A stretch of 64,000 nt of DNA from Jejuia sp. UBA6058. GTDB taxonomy: Bacteria; Bacteroidota; Bacteroidia; Flavobacteriales; Flavobacteriaceae. This document shows positions 17,436 through 25,696 of this stretch, piece after piece; positions within the stretch are counted from its first letter, which is position 1, and the number at the start of each line of letters is the position of its first letter. The translations under genes were made by a program, and so were the position numbers. The notes under the pieces are model-generated. The model was not told the origin of the DNA. It worked only from the letters and a program-made list of their open reading frames with translations, and made no database searches. Where the stretch lies: assembly GCA_002428965.1 (NCBI GenBank), contig DIYI01000020.1:60172-124171 (forward strand), in the 5' to 3' direction.

Positions 17436-20400
17436 ATGAAAAGAAAATTACCTTTATTGAAATTGAGGAAAAGTTGTGTTTTAATATGCAGCTTTTTTGG
17501 TATGATATTTAGCTTGCATGCGCAAGATGTAAAAGTTATAAGTGTTGATCCGACATCCAATGTGTTAACTATAAATAATCCAGGATCTATGTTGGCAGAT
17601 TTAACCAATTATCAATTGTGCTTAGGCCCTGGTACTTATGTTAGAATAGGTACGCTTACTCCATTAAGTGGCAATATTATGCTGGAGGCAGGAGAGAGTG
17701 TAACACTTAGTTATACGATGGATGCAATGGCAGACGGTTTAAGTTTGTTTAGTAATAGTAATTTTGGCTCATCAAACTCCACCGATTTAATAGATTATGT
17801 GCAATGGGGAGCAGCAAATCAGCCTCGTGTTAGTCAAGCTGTTACTGCTGGCAGATGGGATGATGCTAATAATTTTGTTTCAGGAAGCGCACCATACACG
17901 ACTACTTCTGGTGGTTCTGCTGCTGCTTGGAGCGCTTGCGATGTTGAGGGTGGCGCTATTCAAATAGCAGGAACTACGGATACAACAGCAACCATTTGTG
18001 TTGGAGAAGGAACAGATGATTTAATTCCCGTAGAGTTTGTAGATATGGGGGTATTAAATGGCGACTCTTCTACTTGGGTCATCACCGATCAAGCAACAGG
18101 AGATATTTTAGGAGTACCAGCAACGCAACCAGCAGGAGGTTTCAATTTAGAAGGCGCACCAACAGGAATCTGTGATATCTGGTATTTAAGATATACAGGC
18201 GACATAGGATTAGGAAGTGCAACTAATGTTTCAGATTTATCGGGATGTTTTGATTTGTCAAATCCCATTTCAATATCAAGAAATGCAGTAAATGGTGGCG
18301 CAATTCAAATAACGGGAACTACAGATACCACAGCAACCATTTGCGTGGGAGAAGGAACAGACGATTTAATCCCAGTAGAATTTGTAGATATGAGTGTTTT
18401 AAGTGGAGATTCATCAACATGGGTAATCACCGATCAAGCTACTGGAGATATTCTAGGAGCACCAGCAACACAACCAGCGGGTGGTTTCAATTTAGAAGGT
18501 GCACCAACAGGCATCTGTGATATTTGGTATTTACGATACACAGGAGACATAGGTTTAGCTACGGCAGCAAATGTGTCTGATTTAAGTGGATGTTTTGATT
18601 TATCAAATCCGATTTCGGTATCAAGAAATGCAGTAAATGGTGGTGCTATTCAAATAGCAGGAACTACACATACAACGGCGACGATTTGCGTGGGTGAAGG
18701 AACAGATGATCTTATCCCAGTAGAGTTTGTGGACATGAGTGTGTTGAGCGGTGACTCTTCAACTTGGGTGATTACTGATCAAGCTACAGGAGATATTCTA
18801 GGAGCACCAGTAACACAACCCGCAGGTGGTTTCAATTTAGAAGGTGCCCCAACAGGTATTTGTGATATCTGGTATTTAAGATATACAGGAGATATAGGCT
18901 TAGGCAGTGCAACGAATGTATCAGATTTAAGCGGATGTTTTGATTTGTCTAATCCAATATCAGTATCACGAAATGCTGTAAACGGTGGCGCCATTCAAAT
19001 AGCTGGAACAACTGATACAACAGCAACGGTATGCGTTGGCGAAGGAATGGATGATTTAATTGATGTGGAGTTTACTGCAATTTCAACAACTAGCGGTGAC
19101 AGTGGAACTTGGGTAATTACAGATCAGGCCACAGGAAATATCTTAGGTACACCAAGTTCAGTGCCAGCAGGAGGATTCAATTTAGAAAGTGCACCGGAAG
19201 GTATATGTGATATCTGGTATTTAAGATATACGGGAGATATTGGTTTGGCAAGTGCAACGAATGTGTCAGATTTAAGTGGATGTTTTGATTTATCTAACCC
19301 AATTTCTGTAACGCGTTTCACAGGAATGGATTGTGATAATATTTGTGATACACAAGGAGGTCAAATTCAAATAGCTGGCACGACAGATACAACAGCAATG
19401 GTATGCGTTGGCGAAGGAACAGACGATTTAATACCGGTAGAATTTGTAGATATGAGTGTTTTAAGTGGAGACTCTTCAACTTGGGTAATCACCGATCAAG
19501 CAACAGGAGATATTTTAGGAGCACCAGCAACACAACCCGCAGGTGGTTTCAATTTAGAAGTTGCCCCAACAGGTATTTGTGATATTTGGTATTTACGATA
19601 TACAGGAGATATAGGTTTAGCCACGGCAACAAATGTATCTGATTTATCAGGATGTTTTGATTTGTCTAACCCAATTTCTGTATCAAGAAATGCAGTAAAT
19701 GGAGGAGCGATTCAAATAGTGGGAACTACGGATACAACAGCAACGATATGCGTTGGAGAAGGTACAGATGATTTAATCCCAGTGGAGTTTGTAGACATGA
19801 GTGTTTTAAGTGGCGACTCTTCAACTTGGGTGATCACAGATCAAGCTACAGGAGATATTTTAGGCGCACCAGCGACCCAACCAGCAGGCGGATTCAATTT
19901 AGAAGGTGCACCAACAGGTATTTGTGATATTTGGTATTTACGATATACAGGAGATATAGGTTTAGCTACGGCAACAAATGTATCTGATCTATCGGGATGT
20001 TTCGATTTGTCTAATCCTATTTCAGTTTCGAGAAACGCTGTAAATGGTGGTGAAATTCAAATAGCAGGTACTACGGATTCGGCCATTTCAATATGCGTGG
20101 GAGAAGGGACAGATGATTTAATAGATGTGGAATTTACGGCGAGTTCAGTAGCAAGTGGGGATAACGCTACTTGGGTAATTACAGATCAAGCTACTGGAAA
20201 CATTTTAGGTACACCTGCCTCAGTACCGGCTGGAGGCTTCAATTTAGAGAGCGCACCTGCAGGTATTTGTGATATTTGGTATTTAAGATACACAGGAGAT
20301 ATTGGTTTAGCTTCAGCAACAAATGTATCTGATTTAAGTGGATGTTTTGATTTATCTAACCCAATTTCTGTGACACGATTAACCGGAATGGATTGTGATA

Positions 20401-20675
20401 CCTTGAGTGCGAGCGACTTCGAATCTGAGTTTAGTTTTGCGGTATATCCAAACCCAGCGCAGAACGAAATTACCATTAGTTATCGTGGTAATCAGAATTT
20501 AGAATTAGATGTACAAGTTTTAGATATGCTAGGCAAGCAAGCAGTAAATACTAATTTCTCAACAAGTCGAGATATCAAATTAGATATTAGTTTACTAAAT
20601 TCCGGTACTTATTTTATAAATATAACGGATAGATCATCTGGAAGTTCAACAGTCAAGAGAATAATAAAGAACTGA
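17436..20675 (+). CDS. Large secreted repeat protein with type IX sorting domain
   Basis: 1079 residues. Signal peptide (about 10-31, ending LHAQ), an N-terminal lamin-tail-like beta domain (about 32-165), seven tandem repeats (about 172-990) and a C-terminal type A sorting domain (about 1000-1079, FAVYPNPAQNEITISY, GTYFINI). Each repeat contains CVGEG, STWVITDQATG, GICDIWYLRYTGDIG and LSGCFDLSNPI, so three cysteines. Two subtypes alternate as A-A-A-B-A-A-B; B has DLIDVEF and NILGTP. It is presumably exported by the GldKLMN system and anchored or released at the cell surface. Function unknown; adhesion or a structural role is a guess. Confidence 0.9.
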   Translation: MKRKLPLLKLRKSCVLICSFFGMIFSLHAQDVKVISVDPTSNVLTINNPGSMLADLTNYQLCLGPGTYVRIGTLTPLSGNIMLEAGESVTLSYTMDAMADGLSLFSNSNFGSSNSTDLIDYVQWGAANQPRVSQAVTAGRWDDANNFVSGSAPYTTTSGGSAAAWSACDVEGGAIQIAGTTDTTATICVGEGTDDLIPVEFVDMGVLNGDSSTWVITDQATGDILGVPATQPAGGFNLEGAPTGICDIWYLRYTGDIGLGSATNVSDLSGCFDLSNPISISRNAVNGGAIQITGTTDTTATICVGEGTDDLIPVEFVDMSVLSGDSSTWVITDQATGDILGAPATQPAGGFNLEGAPTGICDIWYLRYTGDIGLATAANVSDLSGCFDLSNPISVSRNAVNGGAIQIAGTTHTTATICVGEGTDDLIPVEFVDMSVLSGDSSTWVITDQATGDILGAPVTQPAGGFNLEGAPTGICDIWYLRYTGDIGLGSATNVSDLSGCFDLSNPISVSRNAVNGGAIQIAGTTDTTATVCVGEGMDDLIDVEFTAISTTSGDSGTWVITDQATGNILGTPSSVPAGGFNLESAPEGICDIWYLRYTGDIGLASATNVSDLSGCFDLSNPISVTRFTGMDCDNICDTQGGQIQIAGTTDTTAMVCVGEGTDDLIPVEFVDMSVLSGDSSTWVITDQATGDILGAPATQPAGGFNLEVAPTGICDIWYLRYTGDIGLATATNVSDLSGCFDLSNPISVSRNAVNGGAIQIVGTTDTTATICVGEGTDDLIPVEFVDMSVLSGDSSTWVITDQATGDILGAPATQPAGGFNLEGAPTGICDIWYLRYTGDIGLATATNVSDLSGCFDLSNPISVSRNAVNGGEIQIAGTTDSAISICVGEGTDDLIDVEFTASSVASGDNATWVITDQATGNILGTPASVPAGGFNLESAPAGICDIWYLRYTGDIGLASATNVSDLSGCFDLSNPISVTRLTGMDCDTLSASDFESEFSFAVYPNPAQNEITISYRGNQNLELDVQVLDMLGKQAVNTNFSTSRDIKLDISLLNSGTYFINITDRSSGSSTVKRIIKN
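17949..20400 (+). repeat. Seven in-frame tandem repeats (345 or 372 bp)
   Basis: Repeat units begin at 17949, 18294, 18639, 18984, 19356, 19701 and 20046. Spacing is 345 bp, except 372 bp after unit 4, where nine extra codons (FTGMDCDNI-like) occur. Units 4 and 7 belong to a second subtype. The nucleotide similarity is high but not perfect, with many synonymous differences. Confidence 0.93.
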
Positions 20676-20697
20676 TAAGAATAGTTGATTAAACAAG

Positions 20698-20726
20698 AAA
20701 GGCACTGCATTCAGCGGTGCCTTTTT
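20698..20726 (+). terminator. Terminator between the repeat protein gene and purH
   Basis: AAAGGCACTGC and GCGGTGCCTTT form an 11-bp stem with one G-T pair and a five-base loop, followed by TTTTT. It lies between convergent genes and could serve both. Confidence 0.85.
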
Positions 20727-20750
20727 CATATATTAAACTAAAATTTTACA

Positions 20751-22283
20751 CTAATGCTTAAAATGACGCGTACCAGTCATAACCATGGCAATATTGTTAT
20801 TATTACAATAATCAATACTTAATTGATCTTTAATTGATCCACCAGGTTGGATAACCGAAGTAATACCAGCTTTATCAGCAATCTCCACGCAATCTGGAAA
20901 AGGGAAAAATGCATCACTTGCCATCACCGCACCATTCAAATCAAAATTGAAAGACCCTGCTTTGTGAATGGCCTGTTGTAAAGCATCAACGCGACTAGTT
21001 TGTCCTGTGCCGCTAGCGCATAACTGCTTATTTTTCGCCAAAACAATTGTATTAGACTTTGTATGTTTACATATTTTAGAAGCAAATAATAAGTCATCAA
21101 TCTGAGCTGAAGTCGGCGCGATATTAGTAACCGATTTTAAATCTTCAGCTGTATCCGTTACATTATTTCTATCCTGCACCAAAACACCATTCAAGCAACT
21201 TCTAACGTTAGTTTTTGGCATTTCAATATCATGAATTTGCAATAAAATACGATTCTTTTTACCTTTTAAAATTTCTAAAGCTTCATCTGAAAATGAAGGA
21301 GCAATTACCACTTCACAGAATAATTTATGAATCTCTTCGGCCGTTGCAAGGTCAATTTCAGAATTACTAATTAGAACACCACCAAAGGCAGAAACAGGGT
21401 CGCCAGCTAAAGCATCAACATAGGCTTGGTGTAAGGTATCGCGTTGCGCTAAACCACAAGCGTTATTGTGTTTTAAAATGGCAAAAGTTGGTGCTTCACC
21501 TTTAAATTCTAACATTAGGTTTACAGCAGCATCAACATCTAAAAGATTATTATAGCTTAATTCTTTACCATGGAGTTTAGTGAATAACTCATCAAAATTC
21601 CCAAAGAAAAAGCCTTTTTGATGTGGGTTTTCACCGTAACGTAACATTTTACCATTTGATTCGCTCAACTTTAAAACCGTTTCTTCATTATTCTGATTAA
21701 AGTAGTTGAAAATGGCAGTGTCATAATGCGAAGACACATTAAAAGCCTTTCCTGCAAAACGTTTTCTGTCTTCCTCTGAAATAGTACCATTATTGGCTGA
21801 AATCAAATTTAGGAATTCAGCATAATCATCAACTGAAGATACACAAATTACATCCGCATAATTTTTGGCTGCAGCACGTATTAATGAAATGCCTCCTATG
21901 TCAATTTTTTCAATAATATCTTGGTTACTAGCACCAGAAGCTACAGTTTTTTCAAAAGGATATAAATCTACAATTACGACATCAATTTGTGGAATTTCGT
22001 ATTCGGCTAATTCGGCAACGTCTCCGTCATGATTTTGTCTGTTTAATATACCTCCAAATACCTTTGGGTGCAATGTTTTTACGCGACCGCCTAAAATTGA
22101 AGGGTAGGAGGTAACATCTTCTACTGGAACAACATTAATACCTAAATCATTAATGAATTTTTCCGTACCACCCGTAGAATAAATGGTAACGCCTTGTTTA
22201 TCTAATTCCTGAACTATAGGTGCTAACCCATCTTTATTGAAAACAGAAATTAATGCAGATTTAATTGTTTTTTCGTTGCTCAT
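20751..22283 (-). CDS. purH: Bifunctional AICAR transformylase / IMP cyclohydrolase
   Basis: 510 residues, full length. It catalyses the last two steps of IMP synthesis. The N-terminal MGS-like cyclohydrolase domain (1-200) has KSALISVFNKDGL, YSTGGT and ILGGRVKTLHPKVFGGIL. The transformylase domain has LRYGENPHQKG and the KHNNACG catalytic motif. It is transcribed alone towards the repeat protein gene, with a good promoter about 92 bp upstream. In related genomes I recall purH lying next to mreB. Confidence 0.97.
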   Translation of the reverse strand: MSNEKTIKSALISVFNKDGLAPIVQELDKQGVTIYSTGGTEKFINDLGINVVPVEDVTSYPSILGGRVKTLHPKVFGGILNRQNHDGDVAELAEYEIPQIDVVIVDLYPFEKTVASGASNQDIIEKIDIGGISLIRAAAKNYADVICVSSVDDYAEFLNLISANNGTISEEDRKRFAGKAFNVSSHYDTAIFNYFNQNNEETVLKLSESNGKMLRYGENPHQKGFFFGNFDELFTKLHGKELSYNNLLDVDAAVNLMLEFKGEAPTFAILKHNNACGLAQRDTLHQAYVDALAGDPVSAFGGVLISNSEIDLATAEEIHKLFCEVVIAPSFSDEALEILKGKKNRILLQIHDIEMPKTNVRSCLNGVLVQDRNNVTDTAEDLKSVTNIAPTSAQIDDLLFASKICKHTKSNTIVLAKNKQLCASGTGQTSRVDALQQAIHKAGSFNFDLNGAVMASDAFFPFPDCVEIADKAGITSVIQPGGSIKDQLSIDYCNNNNIAMVMTGTRHFKH

Positions 22284-22374
22284 CCCTCTTAAATTGTTTA
22301 TGCTCTATTTCAATGAAAAACAGAACAATAGTGTTGTGGTTTAGTTAAAAAAGTTTGTTTTTTGAATTAAAGTG

Positions 22375-22404
22375 CAAAAGTAGCTATTTCCTTAAGAATT
22401 TCAA
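22375..22404 (-). promoter_or_regulatory. purH promoter
   Basis: On the minus strand TTG (22404-22402), a 19-bp spacer, then TACTTTTG (22382-22375). This matches the Bacteroidota TTG-N19-TAnnTTTG consensus exactly and predicts a leader of about 85 nt before purH. Confidence 0.7.
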
Positions 22405-22451
22405 TCCGTAATATTGAAAAAAGACGGTGATTTTTTAACTAAAAGGGGAAG

Positions 22452-22482
22452 TTGTTAACAAGAGATGTATGTCTTAAATTTG
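22452..22482 (+). promoter_or_regulatory. Promoter of the small membrane protein gene
   Basis: TTG (22452-22454), a 20-bp spacer, then TAAATTTG (22475-22482). The ATG begins only eight bases further on, so the transcript may be leaderless. Confidence 0.6.
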
Positions 22483-22489
22483 ATATATA

Positions 22490-22735
22490 ATGAACGGAAA
22501 TCAAAATAGTAAATTGAAGAAATTTATTTTCGGTATCTTAATTCTGATTTTAGTAATTTTTCTTTGCCTCTTTATATTTCCTGAAGTAGTTGGGACTTGG
22601 GGAATTAATAAGACTGTAGGTTGGGCGTGGGATTTTACGAATATTGTATGGTGGTTAGGGATTTTAACTCCCATATTAGGATTAATACTATTGTTTATTT
22701 TAGTTCGTAAGTTGATAAAATATTTTAGACGATAG
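22490..22735 (+). CDS. Small two-helix membrane protein
   Basis: 81 residues. A basic N-terminus (NQNSKLKK) leads into a transmembrane segment (about 12-33). A tryptophan-rich linker follows (GTWGINKTVGWAWDFTNIVWW), then a second transmembrane segment (about 54-73) and a basic tail RKLIKYFRR. Both termini are therefore probably cytoplasmic. I do not recognise the family. It overlaps the 3' end of the convergent GAF gene by 11 bp. A well-matched promoter supports expression. Confidence 0.65.
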   Translation: MNGNQNSKLKKFIFGILILILVIFLCLFIFPEVVGTWGINKTVGWAWDFTNIVWWLGILTPILGLILLFILVRKLIKYFRR

Positions 22736-23180
22736 TCGCAACTTCAGCACAAACAAACTCCAAAAACCGCTCATCAGCTTCAGTAAAAGGATCAGGAGTA
22801 TTCGAATCAATATCTATTTGTCCAATATTTTCACCATTTACAAATATGGGAATCACAATTTCAGATTTCACTGTAATACTACAAGCAATATAATTGTCCT
22901 GCGCTGAAACATCTGGTACTACAAAATTTTCATTACTTACGGCAACTTGTCCGCAAATGCCTTTGCCAAATGGAATAACAGTATGGTCGGTTGGTGCACC
23001 AACATACGGCCCTAAAATCAATTCTTCCTTATCGCCATTTCTAAAATAAAACCCCACCCAATTGTAGTACTCTATATGCATTTCAAGCAATTCACAAATA
23101 CTTAAAAGACGCGCATCCACTGTTTTTTCTGAATTGGAAACTATGTAAGTAACTTGTGGTTTTAATTCTTCAAAAGTCAT
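22725..23180 (-). CDS. GAF domain protein, free-Met-(R)-sulfoxide reductase-like
   Basis: 151 residues forming one GAF domain, resembling MsrC/YebR: NWVGFYF, LILGPYVGAP, GKGICGQVA, YIACS and SEIVIPI. In E. coli the enzyme uses three cysteines. Two are aligned here (C76 in GICG, C100 in IAC); the third (the Cys of KIAC, E. coli C84) falls on T64-D65-H66. Activity is therefore uncertain. It is divergent from the exosortase F gene with 54 bp between starts. Confidence 0.85.
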   Translation of the reverse strand: MTFEELKPQVTYIVSNSEKTVDARLLSICELLEMHIEYYNWVGFYFRNGDKEELILGPYVGAPTDHTVIPFGKGICGQVAVSNENFVVPDVSAQDNYIACSITVKSEIVIPIFVNGENIGQIDIDSNTPDPFTEADERFLEFVCAEVATIV

Positions 23181-23234
23181 AACAATAAAAGTTTTGGCAA
23201 AAGTATTTAAAAAGGTGTAATTTCGATATAGATT

Positions 23235-23786
23235 TTGAAAGCACTTTTTATAAAATACAAGTCGGTAATAAAATTCATCCTTACATTTTTAGCAGTGTAC
23301 ATCTGCTGTTCATTAGCGTATAAGTTTTATTTACAGTTCTCAGATGGTTCAAAGTATTACCCTGACTATTTTACCAATTTGGTTGCATATCAAAGTGAGG
23401 CTATATTGAATACCGTTGGTTATGAAACCGAGGTTTTACAGCATCCCGATGAGCCTTCCATGAAGCTAATTGTAAATGGTAACTATTTGGGGCGTGTAAT
23501 AGAAGGTTGTAACTCCATTAATGTCATTATACTTTTTGTATCCTTCATTATTGCATTTTCAGGTAAATTGAAAACTACGCTGTTTTATATACTTTCGGGA
23601 AGTGTCTTAATTTATGTTGTGAATCTTTTTAGGATTGTGTTCATGTCAATCGGGCTCTATCATTATCCAGAATATAAAGATATACTTCATGATATTATTT
23701 TTCCTGGAATCATTTACGGATTGGTATTCTCCCTATGGATTTTTTGGGTAAACCGATTCTCAAAACTAAAGCGAAAAAGTGAGTAG
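23235..23786 (+). CDS. xrtF: Exosortase F (XrtF)
   Basis: 183 residues, TTG start (KALFIKYKSV follows). A polytopic inner-membrane protein with about five transmembrane segments. The exosortase triad is visible: C92 in EGCNSIN, R133 in NLFRIV and H152 in ILHDIIFP. Exosortases are membrane transpeptidases that process C-terminal sorting signals on exported proteins. The next gene encodes the family's usual partner and overlaps by 8 bp. A possible promoter, TTTG-N21-TAATTTCG, lies at 23193-23225. No matching substrate tail was recognised in this window. Confidence 0.92.
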   Translation: MKALFIKYKSVIKFILTFLAVYICCSLAYKFYLQFSDGSKYYPDYFTNLVAYQSEAILNTVGYETEVLQHPDEPSMKLIVNGNYLGRVIEGCNSINVIILFVSFIIAFSGKLKTTLFYILSGSVLIYVVNLFRIVFMSIGLYHYPEYKDILHDIIFPGIIYGLVFSLWIFWVNRFSKLKRKSE

Positions 23787-24210
23787 ATCCATAAAATATA
23801 TAACGTTAATTGTACTTTTTGGTTTGCTCGTTTTAATCCGATTTTTTGAGGATATACTCTTCTACGATCCCTATTTAAATTTCTTTCAAAACGACTATCT
23901 GTACATTGATAGTCCTCGACGCGAAGTAGCCAAATTAGTAGCATTTACAACGCTGCGTTACTCACTAAACGCCGTCATCTCACTAGCTATTCTGTTTATA
24001 GTTTTTAAGGATAGAAGCATCATAAAATTTTCAATAATCGTATTCACAATTGCCTACGTCGTCCTTATTTTAGGCTATTTATATTTCGTCGTTAACCCCA
24101 AACAAGAAGACTATTATTTATTCTTCAACTTGCGCCGATTCCTCATCCAACCCATAATTTTAATTCTTCTATTGCCAGCGTTTTACTATCATAAATTAAC
24201 GAAATCGTAA
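23779..24210 (+). CDS. Exosortase F system-associated membrane protein
   Basis: 143 residues with about four transmembrane segments (near 8-24, 52-75, 82-103, 116-136). Features are LIRFFEDILFYDPYLNFF and YYLFFNLRRFLIQPIILI, with FNLRRF being characteristic. Proteins of this type are found directly after xrtF in Flavobacteria, here overlapping it by 8 bp. The role in sorting is unknown. The identification rests on both sequence pattern and position. Confidence 0.88.
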   Translation: MSRSIKYITLIVLFGLLVLIRFFEDILFYDPYLNFFQNDYLYIDSPRREVAKLVAFTTLRYSLNAVISLAILFIVFKDRSIIKFSIIVFTIAYVVLILGYLYFVVNPKQEDYYLFFNLRRFLIQPIILILLLPAFYYHKLTKS

Positions 24211-24227
24211 ATATTTATGATTATTAT

Positions 24228-24383
24228 TTGGGCGTTACCCCACAAGGGGTCGGGCTTTCCTCTATATCTTTTGCTTTCTGTCATTCATGAGAAGGTAGGA
24301 ATCCGCTTCAAAGTCATTTCTAATTTACGAAGTTCCTGCTGTTTCCAAACAAAGCAAAAGGATGCCGCTGCAATCCCTAACGC
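24228..24383 (+). repeat. Structured intergenic repeat, copy 3, with nested insertion
   Basis: TTTGGGCGTTACCCC-ACA-AGGGGTCGGGCTTTCC at the left and GGATGCCGCTGCAATCCC plus TAACGC at the right match copy 2. The inner stem TCTTTTGCTTT / AAGCAAAAGGA is interrupted by about 75 extra bases. Those begin with GTCATTCATGAGAAGGTAGG, another dispersed palindrome type. Confidence 0.8.
24280..24303 (+). repeat. Short palindromic repeat of the GTCATTC...GGAATC type
   Basis: The 24 bases start GTCATTC and end GGAATC, with near-complementary halves. It resembles the widespread GTCATTCCTGCGAAGGCAGG-type repeat and sits in the loop of structured repeat copy 3. Confidence 0.55.
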
Positions 24384-24484
24384 GGGCATACCTGCCAAGG
24401 CATATGCTCAATAAAACACCAATTTTGCTCTTGCCTATTTGTTAAGGCTATGATAAAATCTAAATGCGAGTTTTTCATTTTTTG

Positions 24485-24492
24485 TAATTTTG
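24485..24492 (+). promoter_or_regulatory. -7 element before the HYC_CC_PP gene
   Basis: TAATTTTG matches TAnnTTTG and ends four bases before the ATG at 24497, implying a leaderless or nearly leaderless transcript. No clear TTG element is visible upstream. Confidence 0.4.
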
Positions 24493-24496
24493 CGTC

Positions 24497-24898
24497 ATGT
24501 TAAAGACTGCTTTACATAAATCATTTTCAATGTTGCTAGCACTTTTAGTGCTGTTTTCTACAGTATCCTTTACCGTAGTAAAGCATTATTGCGGTGATAC
24601 TTTAGTTGATGTTGCTATTTTCTCAGAAGCTAAGGCTTGTGGAGGCATGGAGAATGATAAATCCATGAAAAAGTCCTGTTGCGATGATGAGGTGGATGTT
24701 GTCAAAGGACAAGACCAATTAAAACTATCATCTTTTGAAGACTTAGATTTTGAGCAGCAGCAGTTTATTGATGCCTTTACTTTCAGTTATATAAATAGTT
24801 TCGAAAACTTACCCAAAGAAACTATTCCTCATAAGGAGTATTCTCCACCCGATTTGGTCTATGATATACAGGTTTTAGACGAAGTATTCTTGATTTGA
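24497..24898 (+). CDS. HYC_CC_PP family protein
   Basis: 133 residues. An N-terminal hydrophobic segment (about 8-28) is a probable signal or anchor. The family-defining features follow: KHYCGD, a cysteine pair in KKSCCDDE, and SPPDLV near the C-terminus. Further Cys, His and acidic residues suggest metal binding at the periplasmic face. Such genes accompany heavy-metal-domain and TonB receptor genes in Bacteroidota, as here. Exact function is not established to my knowledge. Confidence 0.88.
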   Translation: MLKTALHKSFSMLLALLVLFSTVSFTVVKHYCGDTLVDVAIFSEAKACGGMENDKSMKKSCCDDEVDVVKGQDQLKLSSFEDLDFEQQQFIDAFTFSYINSFENLPKETIPHKEYSPPDLVYDIQVLDEVFLI

Positions 24899-24910
24899 TT
24901 TTAAAATTTT

Positions 24911-24935
24911 GTCATTCTGAACTTGTTTCAGGATC
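24911..24935 (+). repeat. Short palindromic repeat GTCATTCTGAAC...
   Basis: The 25 bases read GTCATTCTGAAC-TTG-TTTCAGGATC, an imperfect inverted repeat (TCTGAA / TTCAGG). It is related to the element at 28739 and lies in the leader of the HMA-MauE gene. Confidence 0.65.
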
Positions 24936-24973
24936 AACAATTACACAAAATTTAGAAATCAAAATTCATCAAA

Positions 24974-25696
24974 ATGAAACATACATATACAGTTACAGGA
25001 ATGACCTGTAATGGGTGCCGCACTTCAGTAGAGGATAAGCTAAACACTATTCCTGAAGTCAAAAAAGCTTCTGTTAATTTAGAAACTTCTGAAGCAATAA
25101 TTGAAATGCCTAAACATATTTCAATTAAACAATTGCAAAATGCATTACCTGAAAAATATACTATTTCAGAGAAAAATATTTTTAATGATACTGCTGAGGA
25201 GACAAAAGAAAAAAGCGAGCTAAAACAGTTGTTTCCCTTGTTTTTAATCTTTGGCTACATCACAATCGCGTCAGTATTGTTAAATAATAATCCATGGAAT
25301 TCAAGTGAGTTTATGCTTGATTTTATGGGACTATTCTACATTGTGTTCAGCTTTTTTAAGCTGTTAGATTTAAAAGGGTTTCCACAATCTTTTAGAATGT
25401 ACGATCCCTTGGCAAAGGCTTTATCAATATATGCATGGGTATATCCATTTATAGAAGTAGTACTTGGGCTCATGTTTTTAATGCGCATAGAAATTCCAAT
25501 AGCATTAATCGTAACGTTGGTGATTTTAGGTATTACAACTATCGGCGTTACTAAAGTGCTTTTGAGCAAAAAATCAATACAATGTGCTTGTTTAGGTACA
25601 GCGTTAAAATTGCCTATGACCAAAGCCACATTTATTGAAAATAGTATCATGATAGTTATGGCAATTATTATGCTTTTAAATATGAGTGTATCATGA
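24974..25696 (+). CDS. HMA domain - MauE-like membrane fusion protein
   Basis: 240 residues. Residues 1-66 are a heavy-metal-associated domain with the metal site GMTCNGC (C12, C15). From about 78 to 237 follow four or five transmembrane segments of the DoxX/MauE type, with a cysteine pair in IQCACLGT. It presumably binds Cu(I) or a similar ion on the cytoplasmic side and passes it or electrons through the membrane domain. The stop overlaps the TonB receptor start by 4 bp, so the genes are coupled. Confidence 0.88.
   Translation: MKHTYTVTGMTCNGCRTSVEDKLNTIPEVKKASVNLETSEAIIEMPKHISIKQLQNALPEKYTISEKNIFNDTAEETKEKSELKQLFPLFLIFGYITIASVLLNNNPWNSSEFMLDFMGLFYIVFSFFKLLDLKGFPQSFRMYDPLAKALSIYAWVYPFIEVVLGLMFLMRIEIPIALIVTLVILGITTIGVTKVLLSKKSIQCACLGTALKLPMTKATFIENSIMIVMAIIMLLNMSVS

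Noticed and set aside
17949..20400. Possible CRISPR-like array
   Set aside because: Units are 345 bp, in frame and protein-coding; there are no short repeats with unique spacers and no cas genes.
18779..20476. Several antisense frames (18779-18994, 19124-19321, 20186-20476) with similar sequences
   Set aside because: They recur because the coding repeats recur. They are mirror images of the 345-bp units, not genes.
24217..24414. 65-residue plus-strand reading frame
   Set aside because: It lies over structured repeat copy 3 and has no protein-like composition; the frame is a by-product of the repeat.
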